Assembly: GCA_021272315.1 (NCBI GenBank)
Contig: JAJSLI010000060.1
Coordinates: 1-64,000, forward strand
Source of the DNA: Methylacidiphilales bacterium
Lineage (GTDB): Bacteria; Verrucomicrobiota; Verrucomicrobiia; Methylacidiphilales; UBA1321
Direction: 5' to 3'
Length of the DNA: 64,000 nucleotides
Part shown: positions 25,034 to 33,486 of the stretch, piece by piece
Layout of the letters: the number at the start of each line of letters is the position of its first letter
Position numbering within the stretch: position 1 is the stretch's first letter
Translations under genes and position numbers: made by a program
The notes under the pieces: model-generated
What the model was told of the DNA's origin: nothing
What the model saw: the letters and a program-made list of their open reading frames with translations, nothing else
The model's database searches: none

Positions 25034-27427
25034 CTAAAAATTCTTCGGCACCCACTTCACGTCCTTCATCGGGCCGGTGCCGTGGTACTCGAAGATTTTG
25101 CTGATGGGATAGAGAAGGATGCCGAAGAGGGCATTGGCGTTGACGCGCATGTCGAGGTCGACCCTGTCCTTCATGAAGTTGTAGTTGCCGTTACCGATGA
25201 GGGCGAGGGTCTCGCTGCTGATGTTCATGTCGTCAGTGTGGACGAGTCCCTTGGCGACGGTGAAATGGCCGTGGGCGGCGTCGGCGGCGGAGAAGCCGGG
25301 AATGAGGGGCGTGAGCGAGCCGAGAAAGGGAATCTGGGTGATATCGCCGTTCTCGACCTTGATTTCACCTCCGCCGGTCATCGTCTCCATCTGGCCGATT
25401 TCGCCGGTGAAGTGGGCCTGGGTGTTGAGCTGGCCCGTCGATTTGTCATAGGAAAAGGCGCGGGCGGTGAATTTTTTGAAGTTCACCTTGCTCAAGTTGA
25501 GGTCGAGGGTGTAGGCGGCGGGATTTTCACGCAGGTCCATGTCGAGCACGCCGGTGAGGCCGCCGTCGTAGAAGCCGCACTTCTTCATGTCGACGGTCAG
25601 GCGGCGGTTCTTGAAGGTGAGCGTGCCGTTGGGTTCGTCGAAATTGAAAGGGATGCTGAAAAGGGTCCATCCCATCGGCGATTTCCCCTCCACTTCGACG
25701 AGCAGGTCGGTGTCGAGGTCCTTCTTGTCGCTCTGGAGATCGACCAGGCCGTTGGCGCGGACGGTGGGCGGACGGGAAAAATGATAGGGGGCGGTGTATT
25801 CGATGAACTTGGGCCCCATGACGGGGGCGACGGCCTGGACGTCGACCTGGGCGACGAAATTATTCAGCGCAACGGAGCGGTTCTTGAAATCGTAGACGAT
25901 GCCGCCCGTGCCCGCGCCCTCGGGGCGATGGACTTCGAGATTGGGCAGGTTGAGCTTCGAGTCGGCGAACGTGAAATCGGACGCGGCGGTGTCGAAGCCG
26001 GCGTTTTTATAGACGAATTTGTCGGCGGTGACCTTGCCCTTGACGGTCCAGACGCCGGGGTTCAACGCGGTGCCGGTGGCGGTGGCATCAATTTTTGGGC
26101 CGCCGTCCTGGAAGCTGCAACTGCCGAGGAAATTGTCCATCCCCTCCCCGAAAACGCCCTTGAGCACGGTGGGGGCGAGGTTGGAACTGATCCTGGCGTT
26201 GAGGCTGGGGACGTCCTGTGTGCTGTCGAAGGAGAATTCCAGGTCGACGTCCCCGGCCTGGCCCGCGATCTTGAGGCCTGAAATGAGCAGGCGCTTGCCG
26301 TCGTAGTGGACGGGGACGCTGAAGCGCGAGAAGGGAACGCCGTTGAAGGTGAAGTCGCGCCAGTCGAGATCGGCCTCGACATCGGCGTAGAAGCCCTGCC
26401 GCAGGTCAACGCGGACCAGCCCGGTCATGGCGGGCGAGGTGTTGGGGAAATCGAGCCGGCCCAGGGCCTGTCCGAGCGGTCCCGGAAACGCGGGCGCGAG
26501 CGTGGTGAAATCCATCGAGGAGGTGAACTGAAGTTCGGCGGAGTGCTCCGCGAGGTCCCACTCGCCGAAGGCGGTCAGCTCGCCGCGATCGAGGCCGATT
26601 TTGAAATCGTCGAGCGTGACGATGCCGTCGCTGAGGCTGCCGTGAATGGAAATTTCATCGACGGGCGCGGAACGCCAGGTGAGGCGGCGTCCGTTGAGGA
26701 CGAAGTTGGCGCGCCCGCCGCCGAGATCGCTGGTGGAGGTCTCGAAGTCGAGCTCGGCGTCGATGGGGTTCTCGGTGCCGATGTCGTCCATGGCGTCGCG
26801 CACGGCATGCCAGATGTCGACGTGCGCCTTGACTTGTTCTTCCCTCGAAAGCGGCGGCGGAGCGCCGGGGGGAGGCTTGGCCGGCGCCGACGGAAAGCCA
26901 TCGTTATGAATGATGCCACGGAGATAAAGCGCCATGTTGAGAAAGCGCGCCTGGGCATTTTGGATCTTGATGTCGCGCCCGTCGAAGGCGACGTCGGCGT
27001 TGACCTCGGTGAAATCGGCGGTGTCCTCCGGCCCGATGGGATAGCGGACGTCGGCGTTGGCGATGGCGGCGCCGTCGATGAAGCCGCGCCCCTGCCACCA
27101 GCTCAGCCACGCGATGCCGATGCGGATGCGGTCGATCAGCAGCATGACGCTCTGGCGGTTGGCATCGCGGTAAACGGTGACCCGTTCCGCGATGATGGCG
27201 CCGGTGGGACTGAGCAGCAGGCGATCGACGGCGAACGGAAACGGAAAGATGTGGCGCCGCTGGATTTCGTTCAGGACGTAATCTTTCGCCACCGGAGGCA
27301 GACCGAGAAAGCGCAGCCAGAGAACGACGACAAGCAGCGGCACGGAGACCGTGACGAGGGCGAGAAGACCCAGACGCGCCAGCAGACGCTTGAAGTAATC
27401 GCGGTAAGACGGCATGCCTCCACCCAT
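25034..27427 (-). CDS. AsmA/YhdP-like large envelope protein
   Basis: A 797-residue protein with an N-terminal membrane anchor (LARLGLLALVTVSVPLLVVVLWLRFLGLP) and a long periplasmic beta-rich region. The C-terminal portion shows the AsmA_2/YhdP-type pattern (GEIGQMETMTGGGEIKVENGDI, LTPLIPGFSAADAAHGHFTVAKGLV, NGNYNFMKDRVDLDMRV). AsmA-clan proteins form bridge-like structures implicated in moving phospholipids between the membranes; the function here is inferred from that. An internal ATG at 27415 is an alternative start, with GGAGG immediately before it. Confidence 0.8.
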   Translation of the reverse strand: MGGGMPSYRDYFKRLLARLGLLALVTVSVPLLVVVLWLRFLGLPPVAKDYVLNEIQRRHIFPFPFAVDRLLLSPTGAIIAERVTVYRDANRQSVMLLIDRIRIGIAWLSWWQGRGFIDGAAIANADVRYPIGPEDTADFTEVNADVAFDGRDIKIQNAQARFLNMALYLRGIIHNDGFPSAPAKPPPGAPPPLSREEQVKAHVDIWHAVRDAMDDIGTENPIDAELDFETSTSDLGGGRANFVLNGRRLTWRSAPVDEISIHGSLSDGIVTLDDFKIGLDRGELTAFGEWDLAEHSAELQFTSSMDFTTLAPAFPGPLGQALGRLDFPNTSPAMTGLVRVDLRQGFYADVEADLDWRDFTFNGVPFSRFSVPVHYDGKRLLISGLKIAGQAGDVDLEFSFDSTQDVPSLNARISSNLAPTVLKGVFGEGMDNFLGSCSFQDGGPKIDATATGTALNPGVWTVKGKVTADKFVYKNAGFDTAASDFTFADSKLNLPNLEVHRPEGAGTGGIVYDFKNRSVALNNFVAQVDVQAVAPVMGPKFIEYTAPYHFSRPPTVRANGLVDLQSDKKDLDTDLLVEVEGKSPMGWTLFSIPFNFDEPNGTLTFKNRRLTVDMKKCGFYDGGLTGVLDMDLRENPAAYTLDLNLSKVNFKKFTARAFSYDKSTGQLNTQAHFTGEIGQMETMTGGGEIKVENGDITQIPFLGSLTPLIPGFSAADAAHGHFTVAKGLVHTDDMNISSETLALIGNGNYNFMKDRVDLDMRVNANALFGILLYPISKIFEYHGTGPMKDVKWVPKNF

Positions 27428-27576
27428 GATGAACGATTCGGGGCCGAAAGGCGATTTTTTCGAGATGGGAGCGGGCGGGCTGGGGGTTTTTGGGGTAATG
27501 GTACAGTTTCGATCAAGTTTAGAACTTGGAAGAAGTGATTGCTCTTCTAAAATAGTAGTCCGATGATGGTTTCGCT

Positions 27577-27864
27577 TTGAAGGCTTTCCGTCGCACGCTG
27601 TTTGTCCTGCTCTGCCTTGGTATTATCGTCACCTGCTTTTTGAGGTGGCCCACTCCGCCTCACGATTTGCAATGGTACAAATACCATACTCATGAGGCAA
27701 ATGAGGCCTCAGATCGTCAATGCCTCATAGGACTCTGCTCAGGATTTGGGATGTTGGTTTGGTGTTTGGTCTTTAGAAAAGAAGAGAGAGTACTCGGGCG
27801 ATTTGCGTTGTACCTTGGGCTCTTTGGGATTCTCTTGGCTTTTTATGTTCCCCTTGTCGACTGA
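27577..27864 (+). CDS. Small membrane protein, unknown
   Basis: A 95-residue ORF from a TTG start with three hydrophobic segments (TLFVLLCLGIIVTCFL, LIGLCSGFGMLVWCLVF, FALYLGLFGILLAFYVPLV). Lower GC than the surrounding genes and no recognised family. It is next to the repeat cluster, so it may be a remnant or recent acquisition. Confidence 0.45.
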   Translation: MKAFRRTLFVLLCLGIIVTCFLRWPTPPHDLQWYKYHTHEANEASDRQCLIGLCSGFGMLVWCLVFRKEERVLGRFALYLGLFGILLAFYVPLVD

Positions 27865-28042
27865 CTCAAACTTTACCACTACCGGTTTTTGGCGGAATTG
27901 ACGGAACTTTTTCGGGGTGGGACTGTGGAAGCTTCCTGTGAAACAAATGCCGCGCTTTTTTTCCCTCGTTCCCAAGCTCCTGCGGAGGGCGGTAAACTTG
28001 GGAACGTGGGCAACCAGAATGACCGCAACGCTGTCTTTTCTG

Positions 28043-28266
28043 CCAACCCCAACGGGGTTGGAATCCTATAGCCCAGGGTTGGCGCAGCAGCGCCTACCCT
28101 GGGTAAGCTCCCAAGCACCCAACCCTGAAAGGGTTGAAGCCAATTCAAACCAAACCCGTTGGGACATTGTTTCAACCCCTACAGGGTTGAAACGCTTTTT
28201 GCAGTTACCCAGGGTAGCGGCTTCGCCGCAACCCTGGGCTGAATGCTCACAACCCTTTCAGGGTTG
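28043..28266. repeat. Cluster of six palindromes of CAACCC and CCCAGGGT type
   Basis: Six hairpins in 224 bases. CCAACCCCAACGGGGTTGG is at 28043-28061. A CCCAGGGT...ACCCTGGG stem enclosing GGCGC-AGCA-GCGCC is at 28071-28104. CAACCCTGAAAGGGTTG is at 28120-28136, and TTCAACCC-CTACA-GGGTTGAA at 28171-28191. A second ACCCAGGGT...ACCCTGGG stem enclosing GCGGC-TTC-GCCGC is at 28207-28240. CAACCCTTTCAGGGTTG is at 28250-28266. The two kinds alternate. Similar palindromes are known to me from planctomycete and verrucomicrobial intergenic regions. Confidence 0.85.
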
Positions 28267-28306
28267 TCCGTCGCCGGGAGGAACACGTCCCATCGCGACG
28301 GTTACC
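28262..28306 (-). repeat. GGTAACCG...GACAACC dispersed element (copy 3, inverted)
   Basis: On the minus strand it starts GGTAACCGTCGC, contains the 20-base core GATGGGACGTGTTCCTCCCG of copy 2, and ends CGACGGACAACC. It is a shorter version of the 16781-16870 element and abuts the last hairpin of the palindrome cluster. Confidence 0.75.
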
Positions 28307-28345
28307 GCTGCACGCCGCAAGCGGCTGGGAATTTACCTGCAGAGA

Positions 28346-29710
28346 TTGAAATTTTGCCTGCGGCAGGCACACCGGCTTTTTTTATCGTGCTCCTTCGTCT
28401 GGTTCGCGGCCCTGTCGGCGGGCGCGGACGAAAACGAGGTCGTGGTCATCTCGCCCCATTGGGACGGGATCAAGGAAGAAACGGCGCGAGCGTTCCGTGC
28501 CTGGCATGAAAAGATGTACGGGCAGCCGGCGACGGTCCGCTGGCGCGAAGCGGGCGGCGGCGGGTCGCGCATCGTCAAATTGCTCGGCGCGGAATACGCC
28601 GCCCATCCCGACATCGGCATCGACGTGCTTTACGGGGGCGGCTTCGAGCCGTTCCAGGAACTGGAGAAAGCCGGCCTGCTGACGCCGTACGAGCCGCCCG
28701 AGGAAACGCTGGCGCAGATTCCGGCGGAGTTGAACGGGGCCCCGATCATCGACCCGAACCACGAGTGGTTCGGCGCGTGCCTGTCGGGATTCGGGATCAT
28801 CACCAACGAGCGGGCGCGGCAGGCGGCGGGGCTGCCGGTGGCGCGGACGTGGGCGGACCTGGCCGATCCGCGGCTGGCGGGTTGGATTTCAGCGTGCGAT
28901 CCGCGCGAGTCGAGCAGCGTGATGCAGATCGACGAGATCATCCTGCAATCGTGCGGCTGGGACAAGGGCTGGGGCGTTTTGATGGGGATGAGCGGCAACA
29001 CGCGCAATTTTCTTTCGTCGGCGCCGGCTTCGGCGGTGGAGGTGGGGATGGGCGACGCGGCCTACGGCGTCAACATCGATATGTACGGACAGGCGCAGGC
29101 CGGTTATTACGGAAGCGACAACGTCAACTTCGTGCTGCCCGAGGGGCAGACGGTGATCACGCCCGACGCCATCGCGATCCTCAAGAATCCGCCCCACCCG
29201 GAACTGGCGCGGCACTTCGTGCAATTCGTGCTGTCGCGCGAGGGGCAGACGCTCTGGATGGCCCCGTTGGGAGCGCCAGGCGGGGCGAAGCGTTACGCGA
29301 TCAACCGGATGAGCGTGTGGCCCGCGCTTTACGACGAACTGGCTGGCGTGACACCGATCCTGACGAATCCGTTCAAGGGCCCGCCCGCGTTCGTGATCTC
29401 GGACCAGCTCGGCTCCAAGCGGCGCACGATCCTGATGGCGCTGATCGCGGCGTGGATGATCGACACGCACGATGTCCTGGCCCGGGCGTGGAAGGCGCTG
29501 AACTCGCCCGCCGCGGAGAGGCTGCCTCCCGGTCGGCGGGAGGAGCTCCTGGCCCAATTTTTGGCTGCGCCGTGTTCAGAGGAGGAACTGCTCCGGCTCG
29601 TCGACACCGACTGGAAAGACCCGGTCAAGCGGACCGCCCTGGTGAACCAGTGGCAAGCCGAGGCGCTCGACCGGTACGAAAATTTGATCGCACAACTTGC
29701 GTCCCGGTGA
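28346..29710 (+). CDS. ABC transporter substrate-binding protein, Fe3+/AfuA-like
   Basis: Periplasmic binding protein of about 454 residues. The ORF track starts at 27917, but those first 143 codons are intergenic repeats; from the in-frame TTG at 28346 the product begins MKFCLRQAHRLFLSCSFVWF, a clean signal peptide ending near LSAGADE. The mature part resembles ferric-ion or polyamine-type binding proteins: VVVISPHWDGIKEETARAFR, PDIGIDVLYGGGFEPFQELE, WADLADPRLAGWIS, and PPHPELARHFVQFVLSREGQ. The ATPase gene follows 22 bases later. No permease gene lies in the window. The substrate (iron or another anion complex) is inferred from family only. Confidence 0.85.
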   Translation: MKFCLRQAHRLFLSCSFVWFAALSAGADENEVVVISPHWDGIKEETARAFRAWHEKMYGQPATVRWREAGGGGSRIVKLLGAEYAAHPDIGIDVLYGGGFEPFQELEKAGLLTPYEPPEETLAQIPAELNGAPIIDPNHEWFGACLSGFGIITNERARQAAGLPVARTWADLADPRLAGWISACDPRESSSVMQIDEIILQSCGWDKGWGVLMGMSGNTRNFLSSAPASAVEVGMGDAAYGVNIDMYGQAQAGYYGSDNVNFVLPEGQTVITPDAIAILKNPPHPELARHFVQFVLSREGQTLWMAPLGAPGGAKRYAINRMSVWPALYDELAGVTPILTNPFKGPPAFVISDQLGSKRRTILMALIAAWMIDTHDVLARAWKALNSPAAERLPPGRREELLAQFLAAPCSEEELLRLVDTDWKDPVKRTALVNQWQAEALDRYENLIAQLASR

Positions 29711-29732
29711 AACCGTCCGCACCCTTTCTCCC

Positions 29733-30713
29733 ATGACCGTAACGACGAACCATCTCGTGAAGTCGTTTTCCCGCGAACCCGGGGCGCGGGTGGTGGATGA
29801 CGTGTCGTTCCAGATCGAGCCGGGCGAGATGTTTTTCCTGCTCGGGCCGTCGGGGTGCGGCAAGACGACGGTGCTGCGGATGCTGGCCGGGTTTATCGAC
29901 CCGGACGGCGGGGACATTCTCTTCGACGGGAAGCGGATGAACGAGGTGGCGCCACGCCACCGGAACACGGCGATGGTTTTTCAAAATTACGCGATCTGGC
30001 CGCACCTGACGGTCTACGAAAACGTCGCCTACGGGCCGCGGGCGCGGAAGCTCGACGCGGACTCGATCCGCCAACGGGTGGGCCGCGCGCTGGAGATCGT
30101 GCGGATGGAGGAGCTGGCCCGGCGCAAGCCGGCGCAGCTTTCGGGCGGGCAGCAGCAGCGGGTGGCCCTGGCGCGGGCGCTGGCGGTGGAACCGGGCCTG
30201 GTCCTGCTGGACGAGCCTCTGTCGAACCTCGACGCGCGGCTGCGGCTCGACCTGCGGGAGGAGTTGCGGCGCATCCACCGCGAGACGCGCACAACGTGCC
30301 TCTACGTGACGCACGACCAGGAGGAAGCGCTTTCCATGGCCGACCGTCTCGCCCTGATGAACCGGGGGCGGATCGAACAGATCGGCACGCCGGAGGAGGT
30401 TTACCGGAAGCCGGTGAACGAGTTCACGGCGCGGTTCCTGGGCGAGATCAACGTGGTCGCGCCGGGGAGTCCCCTCGCCCTCTCCCTGAACGCGCCCGCG
30501 GACCGGAAAGCCGCTTTTCGCCCGGAGGCGGCGGAGCTTGTTTCCGATGGGATCGTGGCGGTGGTGAAGCAGGCCGTCTACCTGGGCAGCAAGGCGGAAC
30601 TGGCCGTCGAAACGGCGGCGGGCGAGCGGGTCAAACTCTGGACCCGCAAACTTGTCCCGCCGGGGGAGACGGTCCATTTCCGGGTCGACCGGGAAGCCCT
30701 TATCCTCTTTTAA
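29733..30713 (+). CDS. ABC transporter ATP-binding protein (FbpC/PotA/MalK type)
   Basis: ATPase subunit of about 326 residues for an importer. Walker A GPSGCGKTTVLRML, Q-loop VFQNYAIWPHLTV, signature LSGGQQQRVALARAL, Walker B LVLLDEPLSNLDA, and switch His in LYVTHDQEEAL are all present. The C-terminal TOBE region (KAAFRPEAAEL onwards) classifies it with ferric/polyamine/sugar importers. I use the ATG at 29733 (MTVTTNHLVKSF). It is co-directional with the binding protein, but the next gene is an unrelated response regulator, so the membrane subunit is missing locally. Confidence 0.95.
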   Translation: MTVTTNHLVKSFSREPGARVVDDVSFQIEPGEMFFLLGPSGCGKTTVLRMLAGFIDPDGGDILFDGKRMNEVAPRHRNTAMVFQNYAIWPHLTVYENVAYGPRARKLDADSIRQRVGRALEIVRMEELARRKPAQLSGGQQQRVALARALAVEPGLVLLDEPLSNLDARLRLDLREELRRIHRETRTTCLYVTHDQEEALSMADRLALMNRGRIEQIGTPEEVYRKPVNEFTARFLGEINVVAPGSPLALSLNAPADRKAAFRPEAAELVSDGIVAVVKQAVYLGSKAELAVETAAGERVKLWTRKLVPPGETVHFRVDREALILF

Positions 30714-30826
30714 ACTAAATCTCGCAGCGTGTTGACCGGAGACCGGCCGAAAATTTTCCTTTCTCTTTGACCAACGCGTCAAAATGAGCTTTGGTTTCGA
30801 ACGAGGTCGTTCTACGGGATTGGGGG

Positions 30827-31663
30827 ATGCAGGCCATGGATCTAGTGACAAGAGAATCGCTTCGGATCTTTCATATTGAGGACGAAGACCAATTCGCCCA
30901 ACTAACCGATGTCTTCCTGAAACGGGCCGGATTTAACGAACCAATCACGCGCTTCAGTTGCGGCGCCGCAGCGCTTGATGATCTGTCGAGCATCGGGGTG
31001 GAACGCGCCCCGCACGTCATCCTGCTCGATCTCCGCATGCCCGATATGGAGGGCTTGGAGTTGCTCCGCTGGTTGCGCAAAGATTATCATGCGCGCGACG
31101 TGGCGGTTTACCTGCTGACCGCCACGGACGACCCGGAAGAGGTGCGCCAGGCGGCGAACGCCGGAGCAACAAAAATCTTCTTCAAGACCGCCTTGTTCGA
31201 TGAACTCCTTCAGGAACTCGATGATCTGATTGTCGTGATCAATCACAAGCTTTTGCAGGGATGGAACCCCACCCTGCGGGGCGCCATGGCGGAACTCACT
31301 TCGATGGGCAAGTACGCCACGGAAATGGTTGTGTTGACCGACGCCGAGGGCCGGATCGAGTGGGCAAACAAGCTATTTGTCCGAAGGACCGGCTACTCGT
31401 TGCAGGAATTGCGCGGCAAGATACCGGGCAAAGTGCTGCAGGGGCCCAACTCCGATCCGGCGGTGATCAAACTGCTCCATGATGCGATCCAGTCGCGGAG
31501 TTCATGCGAGTGCCGCATCGTCAATTACAGGAAAAACGGGACGCCTTATCCCGTCCTCATTTCGCTTGGCCCGGTGTATAGCAACGGCAAGATCGAGGGG
31601 TTTCTCGCCATCGAGAGAGACCTGAGTGAAGAAGAGAAGCAACTCCCAACCGTAGCGGCCTGA
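30827..31663 (+). CDS. Response regulator with REC and C-terminal PAS domain
   Basis: About 278 residues. The N-terminal receiver has the acidic pair in IFHIEDEDQF, the phospho-accepting Asp in VILLDLRMPDMEGLEL, Thr in YLLTATDD and Lys in IFFKTALF, so it looks active. After a linker, a PAS domain with PAC-like tail follows (VVLTDAEGRIEWANKLFVRRTGYSLQEL, KVLQGPNSDPAVIKLL, CRIVNYRKNGTPYPVLISL). The motif resembles LOV domains but lacks the photo-active cysteine (PGKVLQG instead of NCRFLQG). No output DNA-binding or enzymatic domain and no histidine kinase nearby, so it may work by protein contacts. Start ambiguous among TTG 30791, ATG 30827 and ATG 30836. Confidence 0.88.
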   Translation: MQAMDLVTRESLRIFHIEDEDQFAQLTDVFLKRAGFNEPITRFSCGAAALDDLSSIGVERAPHVILLDLRMPDMEGLELLRWLRKDYHARDVAVYLLTATDDPEEVRQAANAGATKIFFKTALFDELLQELDDLIVVINHKLLQGWNPTLRGAMAELTSMGKYATEMVVLTDAEGRIEWANKLFVRRTGYSLQELRGKIPGKVLQGPNSDPAVIKLLHDAIQSRSSCECRIVNYRKNGTPYPVLISLGPVYSNGKIEGFLAIERDLSEEEKQLPTVAA

Positions 31664-31761
31664 AACACGATCAGGTCGAAAGCCCCTTCGACGTCTTCAG
31701 GTACAAAAAGAAGATCCGGTCGTTGCACAAAAGCAACCCCTGCCCGATTTGCGGAGGATGA
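31660..31761 (+). CDS. Possible CxxC micro-ORF after the response regulator
   Basis: An open frame of 33 residues overlapping the response-regulator stop reads SPFDVFRYKKKIRSLHKSNP followed by CPICGG and TGA. The final CPIC-GG looks like half a zinc knuckle. There is no ATG, GTG or TTG start; only CTG at 31660 is available, so it may equally be a decayed 3' end of a gene. Kept because the codon pattern and Cys pair are not random-looking. Confidence 0.2.
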   Translation: MKHDQVESPFDVFRYKKKIRSLHKSNPCPICGG

Positions 31762-31844
31762 ATGAAGCTAATGCCCAGATAATCAGCGTTTTAATAAACA
31801 TCATTTGATTTGTACACGCTCCCAAAACACGTTAGCCATATTCT

Positions 31845-32927
31845 GTGCACCGCTTGCGTATTGGAGTTTTGACAAGTGGCGCGGATTGTCCCGGATCGAA
31901 CGCGGTTCTTCGCGCGACGGTGGCGTCGGCGCATACCCTTGGGTGGGAGGTTCTCGGTTTCATTGGTGGTTACGAGGGGCTTCTTTTCCCCATCAACTAC
32001 ATGCCTCTCACTCTCGAAAATACCGAGGGGATCACCGCCACGGGCGGAACAATCATTGGAACGACCAACAAGGGTCATTTCGGCGCTACATCGGAGTCGG
32101 GCGAAAAAGTGCAGATTCCCCAGAGAATCCTCGACGCGGCGAAAAAAACGGTTCTGGATCTTGGCCTGCACGCCTTGATCTGTATCGGCGGCGATAACAC
32201 CCTTAGGGCCGCCGACCAGCTTTTTGCAAGCGGCGTGCCAGTTATCGGAGTCCCGAAGACGATCGACAATGATCTCTCCGCGACCGCCTGGACCTTCGGT
32301 TTCGATTCCGCCGTCCAGTGCGTGGTTGATGCGCTTGACCGCCTTCGCACCACCGCCGCGAGCCACAAGCGGGTGATGGTTCTCGAAGTGATGGGGCGGC
32401 ATTCCGGGTGGATCGCCCTCTACGGAGGTTTTGCCGGTGGAGCCGATGTGATTCTGATTCCGGAAATTCCCTTTTCCTACGAGCACCTCTGCGCCCACGT
32501 GGCCAAGCGGATGTCAGGTGGCGCGGATTCGACCCTGATCGTGGTGGCCGAAGGCGCGGCACCGAAGGGTGGCGAGGTTTTGACCGTCCAAAGCACAACC
32601 CACGGCGAGATTCGCCTGGGAGGGATTGGCGCACGGGTCGCCCAGGAAATCATGGAGCGCACGGGACACGAAACGCGCACGGTGGTTCTCGGCCATCTGC
32701 AACGAGGCGGAGCCCCAACCACCCAGGACCGTATTCTCGGCATTCGTTTTGGCGTGGGCGCCGTGCAATTGATTCAGGAAAAGAAATTCGGGAACATGGT
32801 CAGCTATCTCAACTACGAGATCGGGAGCGTTCCGATCAAGGAGGCGATCGGCCGCATCAAACATGTCCCGCCAGAAGGCCAGATCGTCAAGACCGCCCAA
32901 GCGGTGGGAATCAGCTTCGGCGTTTAG
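31845..32927 (+). CDS. 6-phosphofructokinase family enzyme with mixed donor motifs
   Basis: Phosphorylates fructose 6-phosphate in glycolysis. The 360-residue protein (GTG start) has the family core: TSGADCPGSNAVLRATV at residues 10-26, IGGDNTL at 114-120, PKTIDNDL at 137-144 with the catalytic Asp, MGRHSGWIAL, and GHLQRGGAPTTQDR. ATP-dependent enzymes have GGDGS and PGTIDND; PPi-dependent ones have GGDDS and PKTIDND. This one has Asn at the first position and Lys at the second, so the phosphoryl donor cannot be assigned from motifs. The usual GGDAPGMN loop is also altered (GADCPGSN). Converges with the zinc-ribbon gene, sharing 4 bases. Confidence 0.92.
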   Translation: MHRLRIGVLTSGADCPGSNAVLRATVASAHTLGWEVLGFIGGYEGLLFPINYMPLTLENTEGITATGGTIIGTTNKGHFGATSESGEKVQIPQRILDAAKKTVLDLGLHALICIGGDNTLRAADQLFASGVPVIGVPKTIDNDLSATAWTFGFDSAVQCVVDALDRLRTTAASHKRVMVLEVMGRHSGWIALYGGFAGGADVILIPEIPFSYEHLCAHVAKRMSGGADSTLIVVAEGAAPKGGEVLTVQSTTHGEIRLGGIGARVAQEIMERTGHETRTVVLGHLQRGGAPTTQDRILGIRFGVGAVQLIQEKKFGNMVSYLNYEIGSVPIKEAIGRIKHVPPEGQIVKTAQAVGISFGV

Positions 32928-33262
32928 CCTTCGATTTGCTCTTCAAGGAAGATAAACGTCCCGCAGTTGTCACAGACATCCAATTCACCTGATTTATGCA
33001 TATGCAGAACGTGATTTTGGGGGATGCGCAGGTGACAGGCGGTGCAAACGGCATGACGGACTGGAGCGATGGGCTTCTTGCCGCGAAGTCTCATGCGATC
33101 AAAATGATCCAACACAGGCTGAGGAATTCTTTTTCGGATCAACTCAGCCTTTCGGTTGGTTTTGGGGGAAGCAGCCTGATCGGACAGTCCCTTGTTTGAA
33201 GCGTTTAACAGGTCTTGGAGTTCTTGGAGGTCTTTGGTGAGTAGTTGATTGACAGTATTCAT
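32924..33262 (-). CDS. Zinc-ribbon protein (C4-type, CT398-like C-terminus)
   Basis: About 112 residues from the ATG at 33262 (MNTVNQLLTKDLQELQDLL). The N-terminal half is helical and possibly coiled-coil; the C-terminal half is a C4 zinc ribbon with AVCTACHLRIPQN and DVCDNCGTFIFLEEQ, similar to the zf-RING_7 domain that ends CT398-type proteins, but without their long coiled-coil. The role of this family is poorly defined. The 11 extra residues of the ORF track start look non-coding. Confidence 0.75.
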   Translation of the reverse strand: MNTVNQLLTKDLQELQDLLNASNKGLSDQAASPKTNRKAELIRKRIPQPVLDHFDRMRLRGKKPIAPVRHAVCTACHLRIPQNHVLHMHKSGELDVCDNCGTFIFLEEQIEG

Positions 33263-33486
33263 TGTTGGAAGAGGCCCGACCGAACCGATTTGCATCTCTT
33301 AAAACAAAGAAGATGAGCGGAAGGGACTCTGATCACGTTAACTTACATCGATTCTCAAAGTTCAACTACGCCTCCTTTGGCGAAAACTTGACGAAATTTG
33401 CGGTCAGGGTGTGTTGATAAGGACCGGGCAGTCCCGAGCCCCCCTGCAGGTCGATCACCTTGGAAGACAGGAGGAACAGTTAACCG

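Larger units (their letters stand above)
27865..28345. other. Repeat-filled intergenic region
   Basis: A 481-base stretch without a credible gene. The left third shows no clear feature apart from a GGCGGAATTGACGGAACTTT string; the rest is the hairpin cluster 28043-28266 and repeat copy 3. The ORFs running through it (for example 27917-29710 and 27879-28175) are read through repeats. Confidence 0.7.

Noticed and set aside
25082-27538. Plus-strand ORFs of 399 and 410 residues inside the AsmA-like gene
   Set aside because: Val/Gly/Glu-rich antisense shadows; the minus strand has a membrane anchor and family signatures.
28043-28266. Possible CRISPR array in the palindrome cluster
   Set aside because: Hairpins are unequal in length and spacing, there are no uniform spacers and no cas genes.
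29625-30851. 408-residue minus-strand ORF over the ABC ATPase
   Set aside because: Opposite an ATPase with every canonical motif; composition is typical antisense.
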